Positions 44,143-53,825 are shown, numbered from the stretch's first letter. The stretch is DNA of 64,000 nt from UBA9676 sp963741615 (GCA_963741615.1 CAVUIU010000006.1:167960-231959); one strand, 5' to 3'. The notes: generated by a model from the sequence alone, not told the origin. Program-made: numbers and translations.

Positions 44143-45266
44143 GGCACCACCTCCACCTTGCCGGCCGCCGGCACGACGGCCTGGTACACCTTGACCACGT
44201 CGCGGGCCACCACCGGCCAGTCATAGACCCGCACCGCCTCGGCAGCGGCGGCCGACAGCCGCGCCCGCAACGGCGGGTCGTCCAGCAGCCGGGCCGCCGC
44301 CGCCGCCAGGGCGGCGGGGTCGGCGGTGGTGAACAGCTCACCCGCCCGCCCGCCGCGCAGCACCTGCCGGAACGCGTCCAGGTCGCTGGCGGCGATGGGC
44401 GCCCCCGCCGCCATCGCCTCGGCCAGCACGATGCCGAAGCTCTCGCCGCCGGTGTTCGGCGCGCAGAACACGTCCACCGAGTGGTAGACCCGCGCCTTGT
44501 CGTCCTCGCTCACCTGGCCAAGCAGCACCACCTGCTCCCGCAGCGGCGCGGGCACCCGGTCGATGACATCGTCGGCGTCGCCCGGGCCCGCGATCAGGAG
44601 CCGCAGCCGCGGCCGCTCCGCGGCCAGCATCTCGAACGCGCGCAGCAGCACGTCCAGGCCCTTGCGCGGCTCATCCATCCGGCCGAGGAACCCGAGCGCG
44701 CCACCCTGGCCGGGCCACCCGGGAAGCGGGCTCGCCTTCTCGTACCGGCGCACCGTGACCCCGTTCGGGATGACCACCGCGTCACCGCCCATGTGCTCGA
44801 CCAGGGTAGTGCGGGCCGCCTCGGACACGGCGATCCAGCCGCTGATCTTCTCAAGCGCGGTCTGCAGCACCGGGTAGGTCGCATGGATGAGCCGGGAGCG
44901 CGGCATCGCGGTGTGCACGGTGGCCACGATCGGCCCGTCCGCGACCCAGCACGCCAGCAGCGAGAGGCTGGGCGCGGCCGGCTCGTGCACGTGCAGGACG
45001 TCGAAGTTGCCCTCCTTGACCCAGCGGCGGACGCGGGCCGCGGACAGGAACCCGAACGCGAGCCGGGCGACCGACCCGTTGTAGGGCACGGGGACGGCCC
45101 GCCCGGCGGGCACCACGTAGTCGGGCAGCGGCGTCTCGTCGTCGGCCGGGGAGATCACCAGCACCTCGTGGCCCAGCCCGATCAGCGCCTCGGCGAGGTC
45201 CCTGATGTGCTGCTGCACCCCGCCGGGCACGTCCCAGGTGTACGGGCAGACGATGCCGATCCTCAC
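44139..45266 (-). CDS. pimA: Phosphatidylinositol mannosyltransferase
   Basis: Adds the first mannose from GDP-mannose to phosphatidylinositol at the inner membrane face, the first committed step of phosphatidylinositol mannosides. 375-aa GT4 glycosyltransferase with GGVQQHIRDLAEAL at the start, the nucleotide-binding GFLGRMDEPRKGLDVLL, and the EX7E motif in GGESFGIVLAEAMAAG (about residues 268-283). The neighbours patA and pgsA, with 4-base overlaps, give the assignment. Archaeal-type or other GT4 substrates are unlikely in this setting. Confidence 0.95.
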   Translation of the reverse strand: MRIGIVCPYTWDVPGGVQQHIRDLAEALIGLGHEVLVISPADDETPLPDYVVPAGRAVPVPYNGSVARLAFGFLSAARVRRWVKEGNFDVLHVHEPAAPSLSLLACWVADGPIVATVHTAMPRSRLIHATYPVLQTALEKISGWIAVSEAARTTLVEHMGGDAVVIPNGVTVRRYEKASPLPGWPGQGGALGFLGRMDEPRKGLDVLLRAFEMLAAERPRLRLLIAGPGDADDVIDRVPAPLREQVVLLGQVSEDDKARVYHSVDVFCAPNTGGESFGIVLAEAMAAGAPIAASDLDAFRQVLRGGRAGELFTTADPAALAAAAARLLDDPPLRARLSAAAAEAVRVYDWPVVARDVVKVYQAVVPAAGKVEVVP

Positions 45267-46288
45267 GGGACACCGCCATCGCTGGCACCCTCACCGCTGG
45301 CGCCCTGACCGTTGGCACCGTTGCCGTAGGCGGAGAGGCGGCCGGGCCCGGCCGCGTCGGCAGCCGCCAGCCGGTCGGGGTCGAGATCGGCGACGAAGAC
45401 GCGCTGCAGCATGTGCCAGTCCTGCGGGTGTTCCGCGATGCCGGCCTCGAAGAAGTGCGCCATCTGCTGCGTCATGGCGGCGACCTTGTCACGCCTGCTG
45501 CCCCCGTCCGGCACCGGGATGTCCTCGCCGATGTGGACGCCCCAGTCGGGGCCCTCGAACCACAGCGTGACCGGTATGAGCGCGGCGCCCGTCTGGACGG
45601 CGAGAGCGGCCGGCCCGGCCATCATCCGCGCCTTCTCCCCGAAGAACTCGACCTCGATCCCGCCGCCGGTCACGTCGCGGTCGGCGGGCAGGCAGACCAT
45701 CCCTCCGGCCCGCAGCCGCTGCGCCAGGATCCCGAACCTGCTGTTGCCACCGCTGGCCGGGAGCACCTCGAATCCGAGGCCCTCCCGGAAGGCGACGAAC
45801 CGCTCGTACACCGACTCCGGCTTGAGCCGCTCGGCGACCGTGGTGAACTTCCCGGCCCCGCGCGCGATGATCCACGCGCCGGCCTGCTCCCAGTTGCCCA
45901 TGTGCGGCAGGGCGAAGACCACCCCGCGGCCCTCGGCCAGATACGTGAAAGCCCGTTCCTCACCGCCGTTGGAGCGCATATCCCCGACGATCCGCTGCTG
46001 GCTGATCACCGGCAGCCGGAACACTTCCATCCAGTAGCGGGCGTAGGAGCGCATCGCGGCCCGGGACAGGGCCCGCAGTTCCTTGCCTGACGCTTGCGGG
46101 CCGATGACCCGGCGCAGGTTGGCCTCCAGCCGCTGCACCCCCGGGCCCTGCCGGCGCCAGGCGATGTCGCCGGCGGTCCGGAACGCCCGGCGGGCCCATG
46201 ACTCGGGCACGCGGCAGACCAGCGCCCAGCCCAGCGCGTACCCGCGATCCACCAGCCAGTCCTTCGCAGCGGCCAGCGAGCCCTTCAT
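45263..46288 (-). CDS. patA: Phosphatidylinositol mannoside acyltransferase
   Basis: Acylates the mannose of PIM1/PIM2 using acyl-CoA. 341 aa, LpxL/HtrB-type acyltransferase with an N-terminal amphipathic/hydrophobic part (about residues 8-30), the catalytic HX4E motif in ALPHMGNWEQAG (about residue 130), PADRDVTGGGIEVEFFG and a conserved VTLWFEG. The start is at ATG, two bases after an overlapping pgsA stop (TGATG), with GGAGG upstream. The Gly/Ala/Ser-rich tail after YGNGANG is not conserved family sequence. Confidence 0.93.
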   Translation of the reverse strand: MKGSLAAAKDWLVDRGYALGWALVCRVPESWARRAFRTAGDIAWRRQGPGVQRLEANLRRVIGPQASGKELRALSRAAMRSYARYWMEVFRLPVISQQRIVGDMRSNGGEERAFTYLAEGRGVVFALPHMGNWEQAGAWIIARGAGKFTTVAERLKPESVYERFVAFREGLGFEVLPASGGNSRFGILAQRLRAGGMVCLPADRDVTGGGIEVEFFGEKARMMAGPAALAVQTGAALIPVTLWFEGPDWGVHIGEDIPVPDGGSRRDKVAAMTQQMAHFFEAGIAEHPQDWHMLQRVFVADLDPDRLAAADAAGPGRLSAYGNGANGQGASGEGASDGGVP

Positions 46289-47001
46289 CACGCACCTCCA
46301 CCCGGCGGCCCGGGTGCCCCCGGCCGCGATTCTCCCCCGCCGGAACCGCCTGGCGACACTTCCCCACCCGGCCGCGGGCCGCCGTGAACCGTTCCGGCGC
46401 CATGCGCCGGCCGGGCGGCGGTGTGCACGGCGAGCACCCGCTGGCCGAAGGTCACCGCGCTCAGCGCCGCCAGCAGCCACAGCCCGATGGCGAGCACATA
46501 CGGTACCCCGAGCCCGCTGACGCCGATCGAGACCAGGGCGATCAGCACCCGCTCGGAACGCTCGGCGATGCCGACGTCGCACCGCAGGCCCAGGCCCTCC
46601 GCCCTGGCCTTGGCATACGACACCAGGGCGCCGGCCACCAGGCAGAACAGGGCCACCACGGCGAGCACCCCCTGGGAGTCGCGGGCCAGCCAGATCGCCA
46701 GGCCCGCGAATATCGCCGCGTCCGCGATCCGGTCGAGAGTGGAGTCGAGGAACGCGCCCCAGGCGCCGCTGGTCCCCTTCACCCGGGCAAGCGCACCGTC
46801 GAGCATGTCGGCCAGGACGAAGACCGTGCACACGACGGCGCCGGCGAACAGGTGGCCGATGGGAAACAGCCACAGCGCCCCGGCAGCCACCCCGGCCGTG
46901 CCGATGATGGTGATCGCGTTAGGGGTGATCGGCGTGCGCGCGAGTGCCACCCCGACCGGTGTCAGCAGGCGGGCGATGATCGGTCGCAGCACATTCAGCA
47001 T
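46288..47001 (-). CDS. pgsA: CDP-alcohol phosphatidyltransferase, phosphatidylinositol-phosphate synthase type
   Basis: Joins CDP-diacylglycerol to inositol 1-phosphate in the membrane, giving the lipid anchor for PIMs. 237 aa, starting MLNVLRPIIARLLTPVGVAL, with about six membrane segments and the complete CDP-alcohol motif DMLDGALARVKG...GAFLDSTLDRIAD (about residues 66-95). Its coupling to patA and pimA supports inositol-phosphate rather than glycerol-phosphate as acceptor. Long Gly/Pro-rich tail. Confidence 0.92.
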   Translation of the reverse strand: MLNVLRPIIARLLTPVGVALARTPITPNAITIIGTAGVAAGALWLFPIGHLFAGAVVCTVFVLADMLDGALARVKGTSGAWGAFLDSTLDRIADAAIFAGLAIWLARDSQGVLAVVALFCLVAGALVSYAKARAEGLGLRCDVGIAERSERVLIALVSIGVSGLGVPYVLAIGLWLLAALSAVTFGQRVLAVHTAARPAHGAGTVHGGPRPGGEVSPGGSGGGESRPGAPGPPGGGA

Positions 47002-47188
47002 GGCGGTCCGAATCCTAGTGGCCCGCGGGAAGAGCGCCATGAGCCGCGGTTCGCTCAAGGGATCCCTGACCGATCGCGACAGCCCGGGACGGGCGCCCGG
47101 TGATTCCGGCTCAGGGGTTGTGGTGCGGTGGCCGTGAGGTAAAGGCTGGTCATGACGCAGCCGAACAGAACCGGCAGGAGGGCGGACG

Positions 47189-49330
47189 ATGGCCGACAGG
47201 AAAGGACCGACAGCCGCGGGTGGTGCACCCCCGGCCGACCAGCACAGCAGCGTGCGCAACGTGGTGCTGGTCGGCCATTCCGGGGCGGGCAAGACGACGC
47301 TGGTGGAAGCGCTGCTGGTGGCGACCGGCACCATCCAGCGTCCGGGCCGGGTGGAAGACGGCACCACGGTCAGCGACTTCGACGAGGTCGAGATCAGGCA
47401 GCAGCGGTCGATCAACCTCACGCTCGCGCCCCTGACCCACGCCGGGGTCAAGGTCAATCTGCTCGACACGCCCGGGTACGCCGACTTCACCGGGGACCTG
47501 CGGGCCGGCCTGCGGGCGGCGGACGCGGCGCTGTTCGCCGTCCCGGCGACCGGTGGCGTGGACGGCCTCACCCGGATGCTGTGGGAGGAGTGTGCCGCCG
47601 TCGGCATGCCCCGTGCTGTCGTCATTACCAAGATCGACCACCAGCGGGCAGACTTCGAGCAGGCGCTGTCCGCCTGCCGCGAGGCGTTCGGTGACGCTGT
47701 CGCCCCCCTGTACCTGCCGGTGAACAACGCCAAGGGCGAGGTGAGTGGGCTGATCGGGCTGCTGTCCGGGCGCCTGTTCGACTACTCGGGCGGCACCCGC
47801 ACCGAACGCGACCCCGACCCGGCGGACGCCGAGCGGGTGGCGGAGCTGCGCGGCTCGCTGATCGAGGGGATCATCCAGGAGAGCGAGGACGAGACCCTCA
47901 TGGACTCCTACCTCGCCGGCGAGGAGATCGACCCCAAGGGGCTGATCGAGGACCTGGAAAGGGCAGTGGCGCAGGGCAGCTTCTACCCGGTGCTTGCCTC
48001 CTCGAGCCCGCACGGCATGGGCCTGGCCGAGCTGCTCGAAGTGATGACACAGGCGTTCCCCGCGCCCGGCGAGCACCCGCTGCCTGCCGTCCTGGGGCTG
48101 GACGGCAAGGCCGTGACCGACATCGGCTCCGACCCGGACGGGCCGCTGCTCGCCGAGGTCGTCAAGACCACCTCGGACCCCTACGTGGGCCGGGTCAGCC
48201 TGGTCCGCGTGTTCTCCGGCACGCTGCGGCCCGATGTGGTGGTCCACGTGTCCGGGCACGGGATGGCGCAGCGCGGGCACGCCGACCACGACGCCGACGA
48301 GCGGGTGGGCGCACTCACCTCGCCGCTCGGCAAGCAGCAGCGGCCGGTCGCGGCCTGCCCGGCCGGCGACATCTGCGCCGTCGCCAAGCTGACCAGCGCG
48401 GAAACCGGGGACACCCTGTCCGGCAAGGAGCGCCCGCTGCTGATCGAGCCCTGGAGCATGCCGGAGCCGCTGCTGCCGGTGGCGATCACGGCCAAGTCCA
48501 AGGCGGACGAGGACAAGATGTCGCAGGCGCTGGGGCGGCTGGTCGCCGAGGACCCGACGCTGCGGATGGAGATGAACGCCGAGACCCGCCAGCTGGTGCT
48601 GTGGTGCATGGGCGAGGCGCACTCCGACCTGCTGCTCGACCGGCTGAGCTCGCGGCACGGGGTGGCGGTGGAGACCACCGAGCTGCGGGTACCGCTGCGG
48701 GAGACGGTCGGCGGCAAGGCCCGGGGGCTGGGCCGGAACGTGAAGCAGACCGGCGGCCACGGCGAGTTCGGGATCTGCCACATCGAAGTGGAGCCGCTCC
48801 CGTCGGGCTCCGGCCTGGAGTTCGTCGACAAGATCGTCGGCGGGGTGGTGCCGAGGCAGTTCATCCCGTCGGTGGAGAAGGGCGTCCGGGCGCAGATGGA
48901 GCAGGGGGTCGCGGCCGGATATCCCATGGTGGACATCCGGGTCACCCTGTTCGACGGCAAGGCGCACTCGGTGGACTCCTCCGACATGGCTTTCCAGAAG
49001 GCGGGCAGGGCCGCCCTGAAGGACGCGGCCGACAAGGCCAAGGTGCTGCTGCTTGAGCCGGTGGACGAGCTGTCGGTGCTGGTGGACGACGACTACGTGG
49101 GCGCGGTCATGTCCGACCTGTCGTCGCGGCGCGGGCGGGTGCTCGGCACGGAGCCGGTGCCCGGCGGGCGGACCCTGGTCAAGGCCGAGGTGCCCGAGCT
49201 CGAGATCACCCGCTACGCGATCGACCTGCGGTCGATGTCGCATGGGACGGGCTCGTTCGCGCGGTCCTACCTGCGCTACGAGCCGCTGCCCGCCCACCAG
49301 GCCGAGAAGATCGTGAGCAGCTCGAAGTAG
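47189..49330 (+). CDS. Elongation factor G-like protein EF-G2
   Basis: 713-aa translational GTPase of five EF-G-like domains. G1 is VLVGHSGAGKTTLVEALL (about residues 26-43), G3 is LLDTPGYADF, G4 is ITKIDHQ (usual NKxD replaced by TKID), and the later domains include HGEFGICHIEVEPL and GSFARSYLRYEPLP. In the switch I region the usual RGIT reads RSIN, so the conserved magnesium-ligand threonine is missing, as in EF-G2-type proteins that bind GTP but hydrolyse it poorly. It lies on the plus strand between divergent pgsA and convergent HIT gene, with AGGAGGG before the ATG. It is not the housekeeping fusA, which should be near rpsL/rpsG elsewhere. Confidence 0.9.
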   Translation: MADRKGPTAAGGAPPADQHSSVRNVVLVGHSGAGKTTLVEALLVATGTIQRPGRVEDGTTVSDFDEVEIRQQRSINLTLAPLTHAGVKVNLLDTPGYADFTGDLRAGLRAADAALFAVPATGGVDGLTRMLWEECAAVGMPRAVVITKIDHQRADFEQALSACREAFGDAVAPLYLPVNNAKGEVSGLIGLLSGRLFDYSGGTRTERDPDPADAERVAELRGSLIEGIIQESEDETLMDSYLAGEEIDPKGLIEDLERAVAQGSFYPVLASSSPHGMGLAELLEVMTQAFPAPGEHPLPAVLGLDGKAVTDIGSDPDGPLLAEVVKTTSDPYVGRVSLVRVFSGTLRPDVVVHVSGHGMAQRGHADHDADERVGALTSPLGKQQRPVAACPAGDICAVAKLTSAETGDTLSGKERPLLIEPWSMPEPLLPVAITAKSKADEDKMSQALGRLVAEDPTLRMEMNAETRQLVLWCMGEAHSDLLLDRLSSRHGVAVETTELRVPLRETVGGKARGLGRNVKQTGGHGEFGICHIEVEPLPSGSGLEFVDKIVGGVVPRQFIPSVEKGVRAQMEQGVAAGYPMVDIRVTLFDGKAHSVDSSDMAFQKAGRAALKDAADKAKVLLLEPVDELSVLVDDDYVGAVMSDLSSRRGRVLGTEPVPGGRTLVKAEVPELEITRYAIDLRSMSHGTGSFARSYLRYEPLPAHQAEKIVSSSK

Positions 49331-49341
49331 GCCTGCCGGGT

Positions 49342-49902
49342 TCAGGAAGGGGTGGGCCAGGCGGCCGAGATCAGGTCACGGGTCTCGCTGAGCAGCTGGG
49401 GCAGCACCTTCGTGGCGCTCACCACCGGGAGGTAGTTGGTGTCCCCGCCCCAGCGGGGCACCACATGCTGGTGCAGGTGCGCGCTGATGCCGGCCCCGGC
49501 CACGCTGCCCATGTTCATGCCGATGTTGAAGCCCTGGGCGCCGGAGACGGCACGCAGCGCCGTCATCGCGAGCTTGGTGTGCCCGGCCAGCTCGGCGGTC
49601 TCCGGCTCGTCGAGCTCGGTGTAGTCGGCCACGTGCCGGTAGGGGCAGACCATGAGGTGGCCGGCGTTGTAGGGATACAGGTTCAGCACGGTGAACACCA
49701 GCGCGCCGCGGGCGACGATCAGGCCCTCGGCGTCGTCCAGCTGCGGAATCCGGCAGAAGGGGCACCCTTCCGGGCCGGTCCCGGTGACCCGGTTCTCGCC
49801 CTTGATGTAGGCCATCCGGTGCGGCATCCACAGCCGCTGGAACCCGTCAGGCACACCAGCCCCGTCCTGCGGCACAGGCTTCTCTGGCACCGGGTAGGAC
49901 AT
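49342..49902 (-). CDS. HIT-family hydrolase, AP4A-phosphorylase-like
   Basis: 186-aa nucleotide-binding hydrolase/transferase with the histidine triad HLHQHVVPRWGGD (about residues 138-150). The N-terminal part has CPFCRIPQL (a possible zinc-site pair) and NLYPYNAGHLMVCPYRH. This pattern is the actinobacterial HIT protein found next to thrS and pgsA, related to AP4A phosphorylase. The natural nucleotide is not known. It starts about 25 bp after the thrS stop and is expected to be co-transcribed. Confidence 0.92.
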   Translation of the reverse strand: MSYPVPEKPVPQDGAGVPDGFQRLWMPHRMAYIKGENRVTGTGPEGCPFCRIPQLDDAEGLIVARGALVFTVLNLYPYNAGHLMVCPYRHVADYTELDEPETAELAGHTKLAMTALRAVSGAQGFNIGMNMGSVAGAGISAHLHQHVVPRWGGDTNYLPVVSATKVLPQLLSETRDLISAAWPTPS

Positions 49903-49927
49903 GGATGCAGCATAGGGCCGACCCGGA

Positions 49928-51922
49928 TCAGACCTGGACGCGGTCGGCGACCGCGGTCACGATCTCCGCCACCGCCTCGTCCACGGGCACGCCGTTCTTC
50001 TGCTCCCCGTTCCGGTAGCGGAACGACACCGCCCCGGCGGCCACGTCGGCGTCCCCGGCCAGCAGCATGTACGGCACCTTCTGCCGCTGCGCGTTGCGGA
50101 TTTTCTTCTGCATCCGGTCGGCGCCGTCGTCGACCTCCACCCTGATCCCTTCCCCGCGCAGCTTGGCGGCGACCTCCTGCAGGTAGGGCACGTGCGTGTC
50201 GGCGATCGGGATGCCCACCACCTGGACCGGCGCCAGCCACGGCGGGAACGCGCCCGCGTAGTGCTCGACCAGGATCCCGAAGAACCGCTCGATCGACCCG
50301 AACAGCGCCCGGTGGATCATGATCGGCTGCTGCCGGCTCCCGTCCGCGGCCTGGTACTCCAGACCGAACCGCCCCGGCTCGTTGTAATCGAGCTGGATGG
50401 TGAACAGCTGCCAGGTGCGGCCGATCGCGTCCCTGGCCTGGACTGAGATCTTCGGGCCGTAGAACGCCGCGCCGCCCGGGTCGTCGACCAGGTCAAGCCC
50501 CGATTCCTCGGCGGCCTCACGCAGCTGGGCGGTGGCCAGCTCCCAGTCCTCGTCACTGCCGACGAACTTCTCCTTTTCCTCGCCGCGAGTGGACAGCTCG
50601 AGGTAGAAGTCCGCCAGCCCGTAGTCGCGCAGCAGGTCAAGCACGAACGCCAGCAGCCGCTTGAGCTCGGCGCCGGCCTGGTCCCGGGCGCAGAAGATAT
50701 GCGCGTCGTCCATCGTGAGCCCGCGCACCCGGGTCAGCCCGTGTACCACTCCGGACTTCTCATACCGGTACACGGTGCCGAACTCGAAAAGCCGCAGCGG
50801 CAGCTCACGGTAGGACCGGCCGCGGGATCGGTAGACCAGGATGTGGAAGGGGCAGTTCATCGGCTTCAGGTAGTACTGCGCACCCTCCATCTCCATGGGC
50901 GGGAAGATGTTCTCCGCGAACCAGCCCAGGTGCCCTGAGGTCTCGAACAGGTCCGACTTGGTGATGTGCGGGGTGTTCACGAACTCGTAGCCGGCCGCCT
51001 CGTGGCGCCGCCGCGAGTAGTCCTCCATGATCCGCCGGATGGTCCCGCCCTTGGGGTGGAAGATCGGCAGCCCGCTGCCGATCTCCGGGGGGAACGAGAA
51101 CAGGTCAAGCTCGGCGCCGAGCCGCCGGTGATCGCGCCGCTCCGCCTCGGCCAGGAGCTTCAGGTACTCATCCTGCGCCTCGCGTGACTCCCACGCGGTG
51201 CCGTAGATCCGCTGCAGCTGCGGGTTCTTCTCGCTGCCCCGCCAGTACGCACCGCCGGTGCGCATCAGCCTGAACGCCGGGATATGCCGGGTGGTGGGCA
51301 GGTGCGGCCCCCGGCACAGGTCCTTCCAGCACAGCTTGCCGGTGCCGGGATCGATGTTGTCGTAGATGGTCAGCTCGCTGCCGCCGACCTCGACCAACTC
51401 CTCCGCGTCCGCACCGCCGCCCTTGAGGCCGATCAGCTCCAGCTTGTAGGGCTCGCCGGCCAGTTCCGCGCGTGCCTCCGCGTCGGTGACCCGGCGCCTG
51501 GAGAACCGCTGGCTCTGCTTAACGAGCTTGCGCATCTGCTGCTCGATGGCCTTGAGGTCATCGGGGCCGAAGGGGTCGGGCACGTCGAAGTCGTAGTAGA
51601 ACCCGTTCTCGACGGGCGGCCCGATGCCCAGCTTCGCCTGGGGGAACAGGTCCTGCACCGCCTGGGCCAGGACGTGCGCGGTGGAGTGCCGCAGGATCGC
51701 CCGGCCCGCCTCGCTGGCGATCTCGACCGGCTCGACCTCGTCGCCGTCGGCGAGCGGCGCAGCCAGGTCACGCAGTTCCCCGTTGACCCGGGCGGCGATC
51801 ACCACGGCGGCGGGCCGCCCGCCGCCCCCGTTTGGCACCTCCAGCGCGTCGCCCGCGGTCGTGCCAGCTTCGGCCACGTGCTCGCGTCCGGCGAGGGTGA
51901 TGCGAAGCTGCTGGGCTGACAC
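49928..51922 (-). CDS. thrS: Threonyl-tRNA synthetase
   Basis: Class II synthetase, 664 aa. It has an N-terminal TGS domain, the editing domain with HSTAHVLAQAVQDLF (HxxxH) and the catalytic core with FKPMNCPFHILV-like KPMNCPFHILVYRS, zinc ligands, and YDIHRALFGSIERFFGI-like motif 3 (IMIHRALFGSIERFF); the C-terminal anticodon-binding domain contains VRVEVDDGADRMQKKIR-like IRVEVDDGADRMQKK. The start is GTG after GGGAG at six bases. No T-box or other leader is seen in the short upstream gap. Confidence 0.96.
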   Translation of the reverse strand: MSAQQLRITLAGREHVAEAGTTAGDALEVPNGGGGRPAAVVIAARVNGELRDLAAPLADGDEVEPVEIASEAGRAILRHSTAHVLAQAVQDLFPQAKLGIGPPVENGFYYDFDVPDPFGPDDLKAIEQQMRKLVKQSQRFSRRRVTDAEARAELAGEPYKLELIGLKGGGADAEELVEVGGSELTIYDNIDPGTGKLCWKDLCRGPHLPTTRHIPAFRLMRTGGAYWRGSEKNPQLQRIYGTAWESREAQDEYLKLLAEAERRDHRRLGAELDLFSFPPEIGSGLPIFHPKGGTIRRIMEDYSRRRHEAAGYEFVNTPHITKSDLFETSGHLGWFAENIFPPMEMEGAQYYLKPMNCPFHILVYRSRGRSYRELPLRLFEFGTVYRYEKSGVVHGLTRVRGLTMDDAHIFCARDQAGAELKRLLAFVLDLLRDYGLADFYLELSTRGEEKEKFVGSDEDWELATAQLREAAEESGLDLVDDPGGAAFYGPKISVQARDAIGRTWQLFTIQLDYNEPGRFGLEYQAADGSRQQPIMIHRALFGSIERFFGILVEHYAGAFPPWLAPVQVVGIPIADTHVPYLQEVAAKLRGEGIRVEVDDGADRMQKKIRNAQRQKVPYMLLAGDADVAAGAVSFRYRNGEQKNGVPVDEAVAEIVTAVADRVQV

Positions 51923-52030
51923 GGTTTCTCCCTGGGTTGGCTGGCATGGGGATGGCTGGCACGGGGACAGCGCCCCGTGAATCAGATGCTATCGATGCGC
52001 CGCGGCCCCCGCGTCCCCGTATAACGCGAC

Positions 52031-53008
52031 CTAGAGCCAGCCCTTGCGGCGGAATATCACATACAGCAGGACGGACAGGCCCAGCATGATCACCGTGGAT
52101 GCCCAGAACCCGGCTACGTGCCCGAACCCCGGGTAGGGCACGTTCTGCCCGTAGAAACCCGTCACGGCGGTGGGCACGGCGATGATCGCGGCCCAGCTGG
52201 TGACCTGCTTCATGATCACGTTGAGGCGGTTGCCGCGCACGGTGAGATGGGTCTCCAGGATCGTGGTGACCAGGTCGCGCAGCGATTCCGTCCACTCGGT
52301 GGCACGCAGCACGTGGTCATACACGTCCTGGTAGTAGGGCATCAGGTCCGGGTCCACCAGGTCCAGGTCGCGGCGCATCAGCGTGTTGGCCACCTCACGC
52401 ATCGGCAGCACCACCCGCCGCAGCAGGACCAGGGACTTGCGCAGCTCGAAGGTGCGCCGCTGCACCTCCTTGTCCCGGGGGTCGTCGGCGAACAGCTGGT
52501 CTTCCAGCGCCTCGATCTGGGTGTCCAGCGACTGGACCGCATCGAAATGGGTGTCGACCACGTAGTCGATCAGCCCGTAGAGCAGGTAACCGGTGGTGAC
52601 CGCGGCGACGTCGGCGTCGTCCCACCGCCGGACGACCTCGTCGATGTCGAACCCGGCGCTCTTGCGGACCGTGACCAGGGCGTTGCTGGTCACGAACACG
52701 GCGACCTCGTGAGTGCCCAGCTCGCCGGTGCCGGTGTCCAGCGCGACCGAGTAGGCCGTCACGAACAGATGGGTCTTGTACCGGTCCACCTTGGGCCGCT
52801 GGTGCTCCTGCAGCGCGTCCTCGACGGCCAGCGCGTGCAGCCCCAGTTCCTCACTGATGGAAGCCAGGTCGGCCTCGGTGGGCTCGCACAGGTCGAACCA
52901 GACGACGGCGGACGAATCCGCCAGGTAGTCCGACACATCGGCGACCGGGAAATTCTCGGCCTCCAGGACGCCCTTCCGGTAAACACGGGTCCGCGGCATG
53001 CCCGCCAC
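52031..53008 (-). CDS. CorA-family divalent metal transporter, variant GxN motif
   Basis: 325 aa: a large cytoplasmic alpha/beta and helical domain (about residues 1-255) and two C-terminal membrane helices. CorA channels carry GMN at the end of helix 1; here it reads GFYGQNVPYPGFG, so Met is replaced by Gln. The rest (YGLIDYVVDTHFDAVQSLD, IEALEDQLF) is typical. A magnesium/cobalt channel is likely, but the altered filter means another ion or lower selectivity is possible. The start is GTG at 53008 or the ATG nine bases downstream. Confidence 0.85.
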   Translation of the reverse strand: MAGMPRTRVYRKGVLEAENFPVADVSDYLADSSAVVWFDLCEPTEADLASISEELGLHALAVEDALQEHQRPKVDRYKTHLFVTAYSVALDTGTGELGTHEVAVFVTSNALVTVRKSAGFDIDEVVRRWDDADVAAVTTGYLLYGLIDYVVDTHFDAVQSLDTQIEALEDQLFADDPRDKEVQRRTFELRKSLVLLRRVVLPMREVANTLMRRDLDLVDPDLMPYYQDVYDHVLRATEWTESLRDLVTTILETHLTVRGNRLNVIMKQVTSWAAIIAVPTAVTGFYGQNVPYPGFGHVAGFWASTVIMLGLSVLLYVIFRRKGWL

Positions 53009-53074
53009 GATAGGGGCCAGCCGGGCGGATTGGGTATCGGGCGGCGCCGGGCGCGAGGCTGGCCGGGCACGCGG

Positions 53075-53683
53075 CTAAAACAGGAGTATGAGCATGTAGC
53101 CCATGGCGATGCTCATCACGAGCCTGCCGCACGCGGCGAGCCTGGGCGCGAGCACCGGGCCGGCCGGCGTGGCCCGGGCCAGGGACGCGAGCCGGTCGGT
53201 GGTCCAGATGATGCAGCCGGCCATGAGCAGGACGAGGACCACCGCGGGGCCCGGGAAGACGCCCGCGGCGCCGGCGGATGAGCCCATGCCGGGCATCGCC
53301 GTTCCCGGTCCCGCGGGCGCGGGCCAGGAGCCGTGCACCGGCAGGAGCATGTAGAGCATGGCGATGCATTCGATCAGATGAGGCACCGGGAAACGGCACC
53401 GCGACCTGCCGGAGGCGCCGGGGCGCCGGCCGCGCAGTGCGTGCCAGCCGAACCACGCCGCCCCGGCCCCGAAAACGGCTGCCCATACGCGGCCGGGCAG
53501 CACGTTCAGCCGCGGCAGGAGCATCCCCGCCATCGCGGCACCCATGACCGCGTGCAAGGCGTCGGCGTCGAACTCCGTTGCCCGCCCGCGCAGGCGGGAG
53601 ACGGCCAGGCGGCTCACGGAATACGCGGCGATCAGGATCATGACGGCCGCGAACGCATCCGCCAGCCAGGACGGCCCGGCCAT
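53075..53683 (-). CDS. DUF5134 membrane protein
   Basis: 202-aa integral membrane protein with about five or six hydrophobic segments. It is unusually rich in Met and His in its loops and helices (ALHAVMGAAMAGM, IECIAMLYMLLPVHGSW, AMPGMGSS, MSIAMGYML), a composition often seen in copper-handling membrane proteins. This matches the DUF5134 family of actinobacteria. It is divergent from the SCO1-type gene across a 360-bp control region, which supports a shared copper role by inference. ATG start without a strong ribosome binding site. Confidence 0.75.
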   Translation of the reverse strand: MAGPSWLADAFAAVMILIAAYSVSRLAVSRLRGRATEFDADALHAVMGAAMAGMLLPRLNVLPGRVWAAVFGAGAAWFGWHALRGRRPGASGRSRCRFPVPHLIECIAMLYMLLPVHGSWPAPAGPGTAMPGMGSSAGAAGVFPGPAVVLVLLMAGCIIWTTDRLASLARATPAGPVLAPRLAACGRLVMSIAMGYMLILLF

Positions 53684-53825
53684 GTCAGCGCCCTCCGGGC
53701 AGCCCTGAATGGCCGGCGAAACTGCCCCGGCGGCGCTGGATTAGATGGCGCTGGATGTGGCGGCGCATGACGGCACGAGGGTAATGCGCTGGCCGCAGCC
53801 CGCGCAAGGTGAAAAGCGTGCCCAC

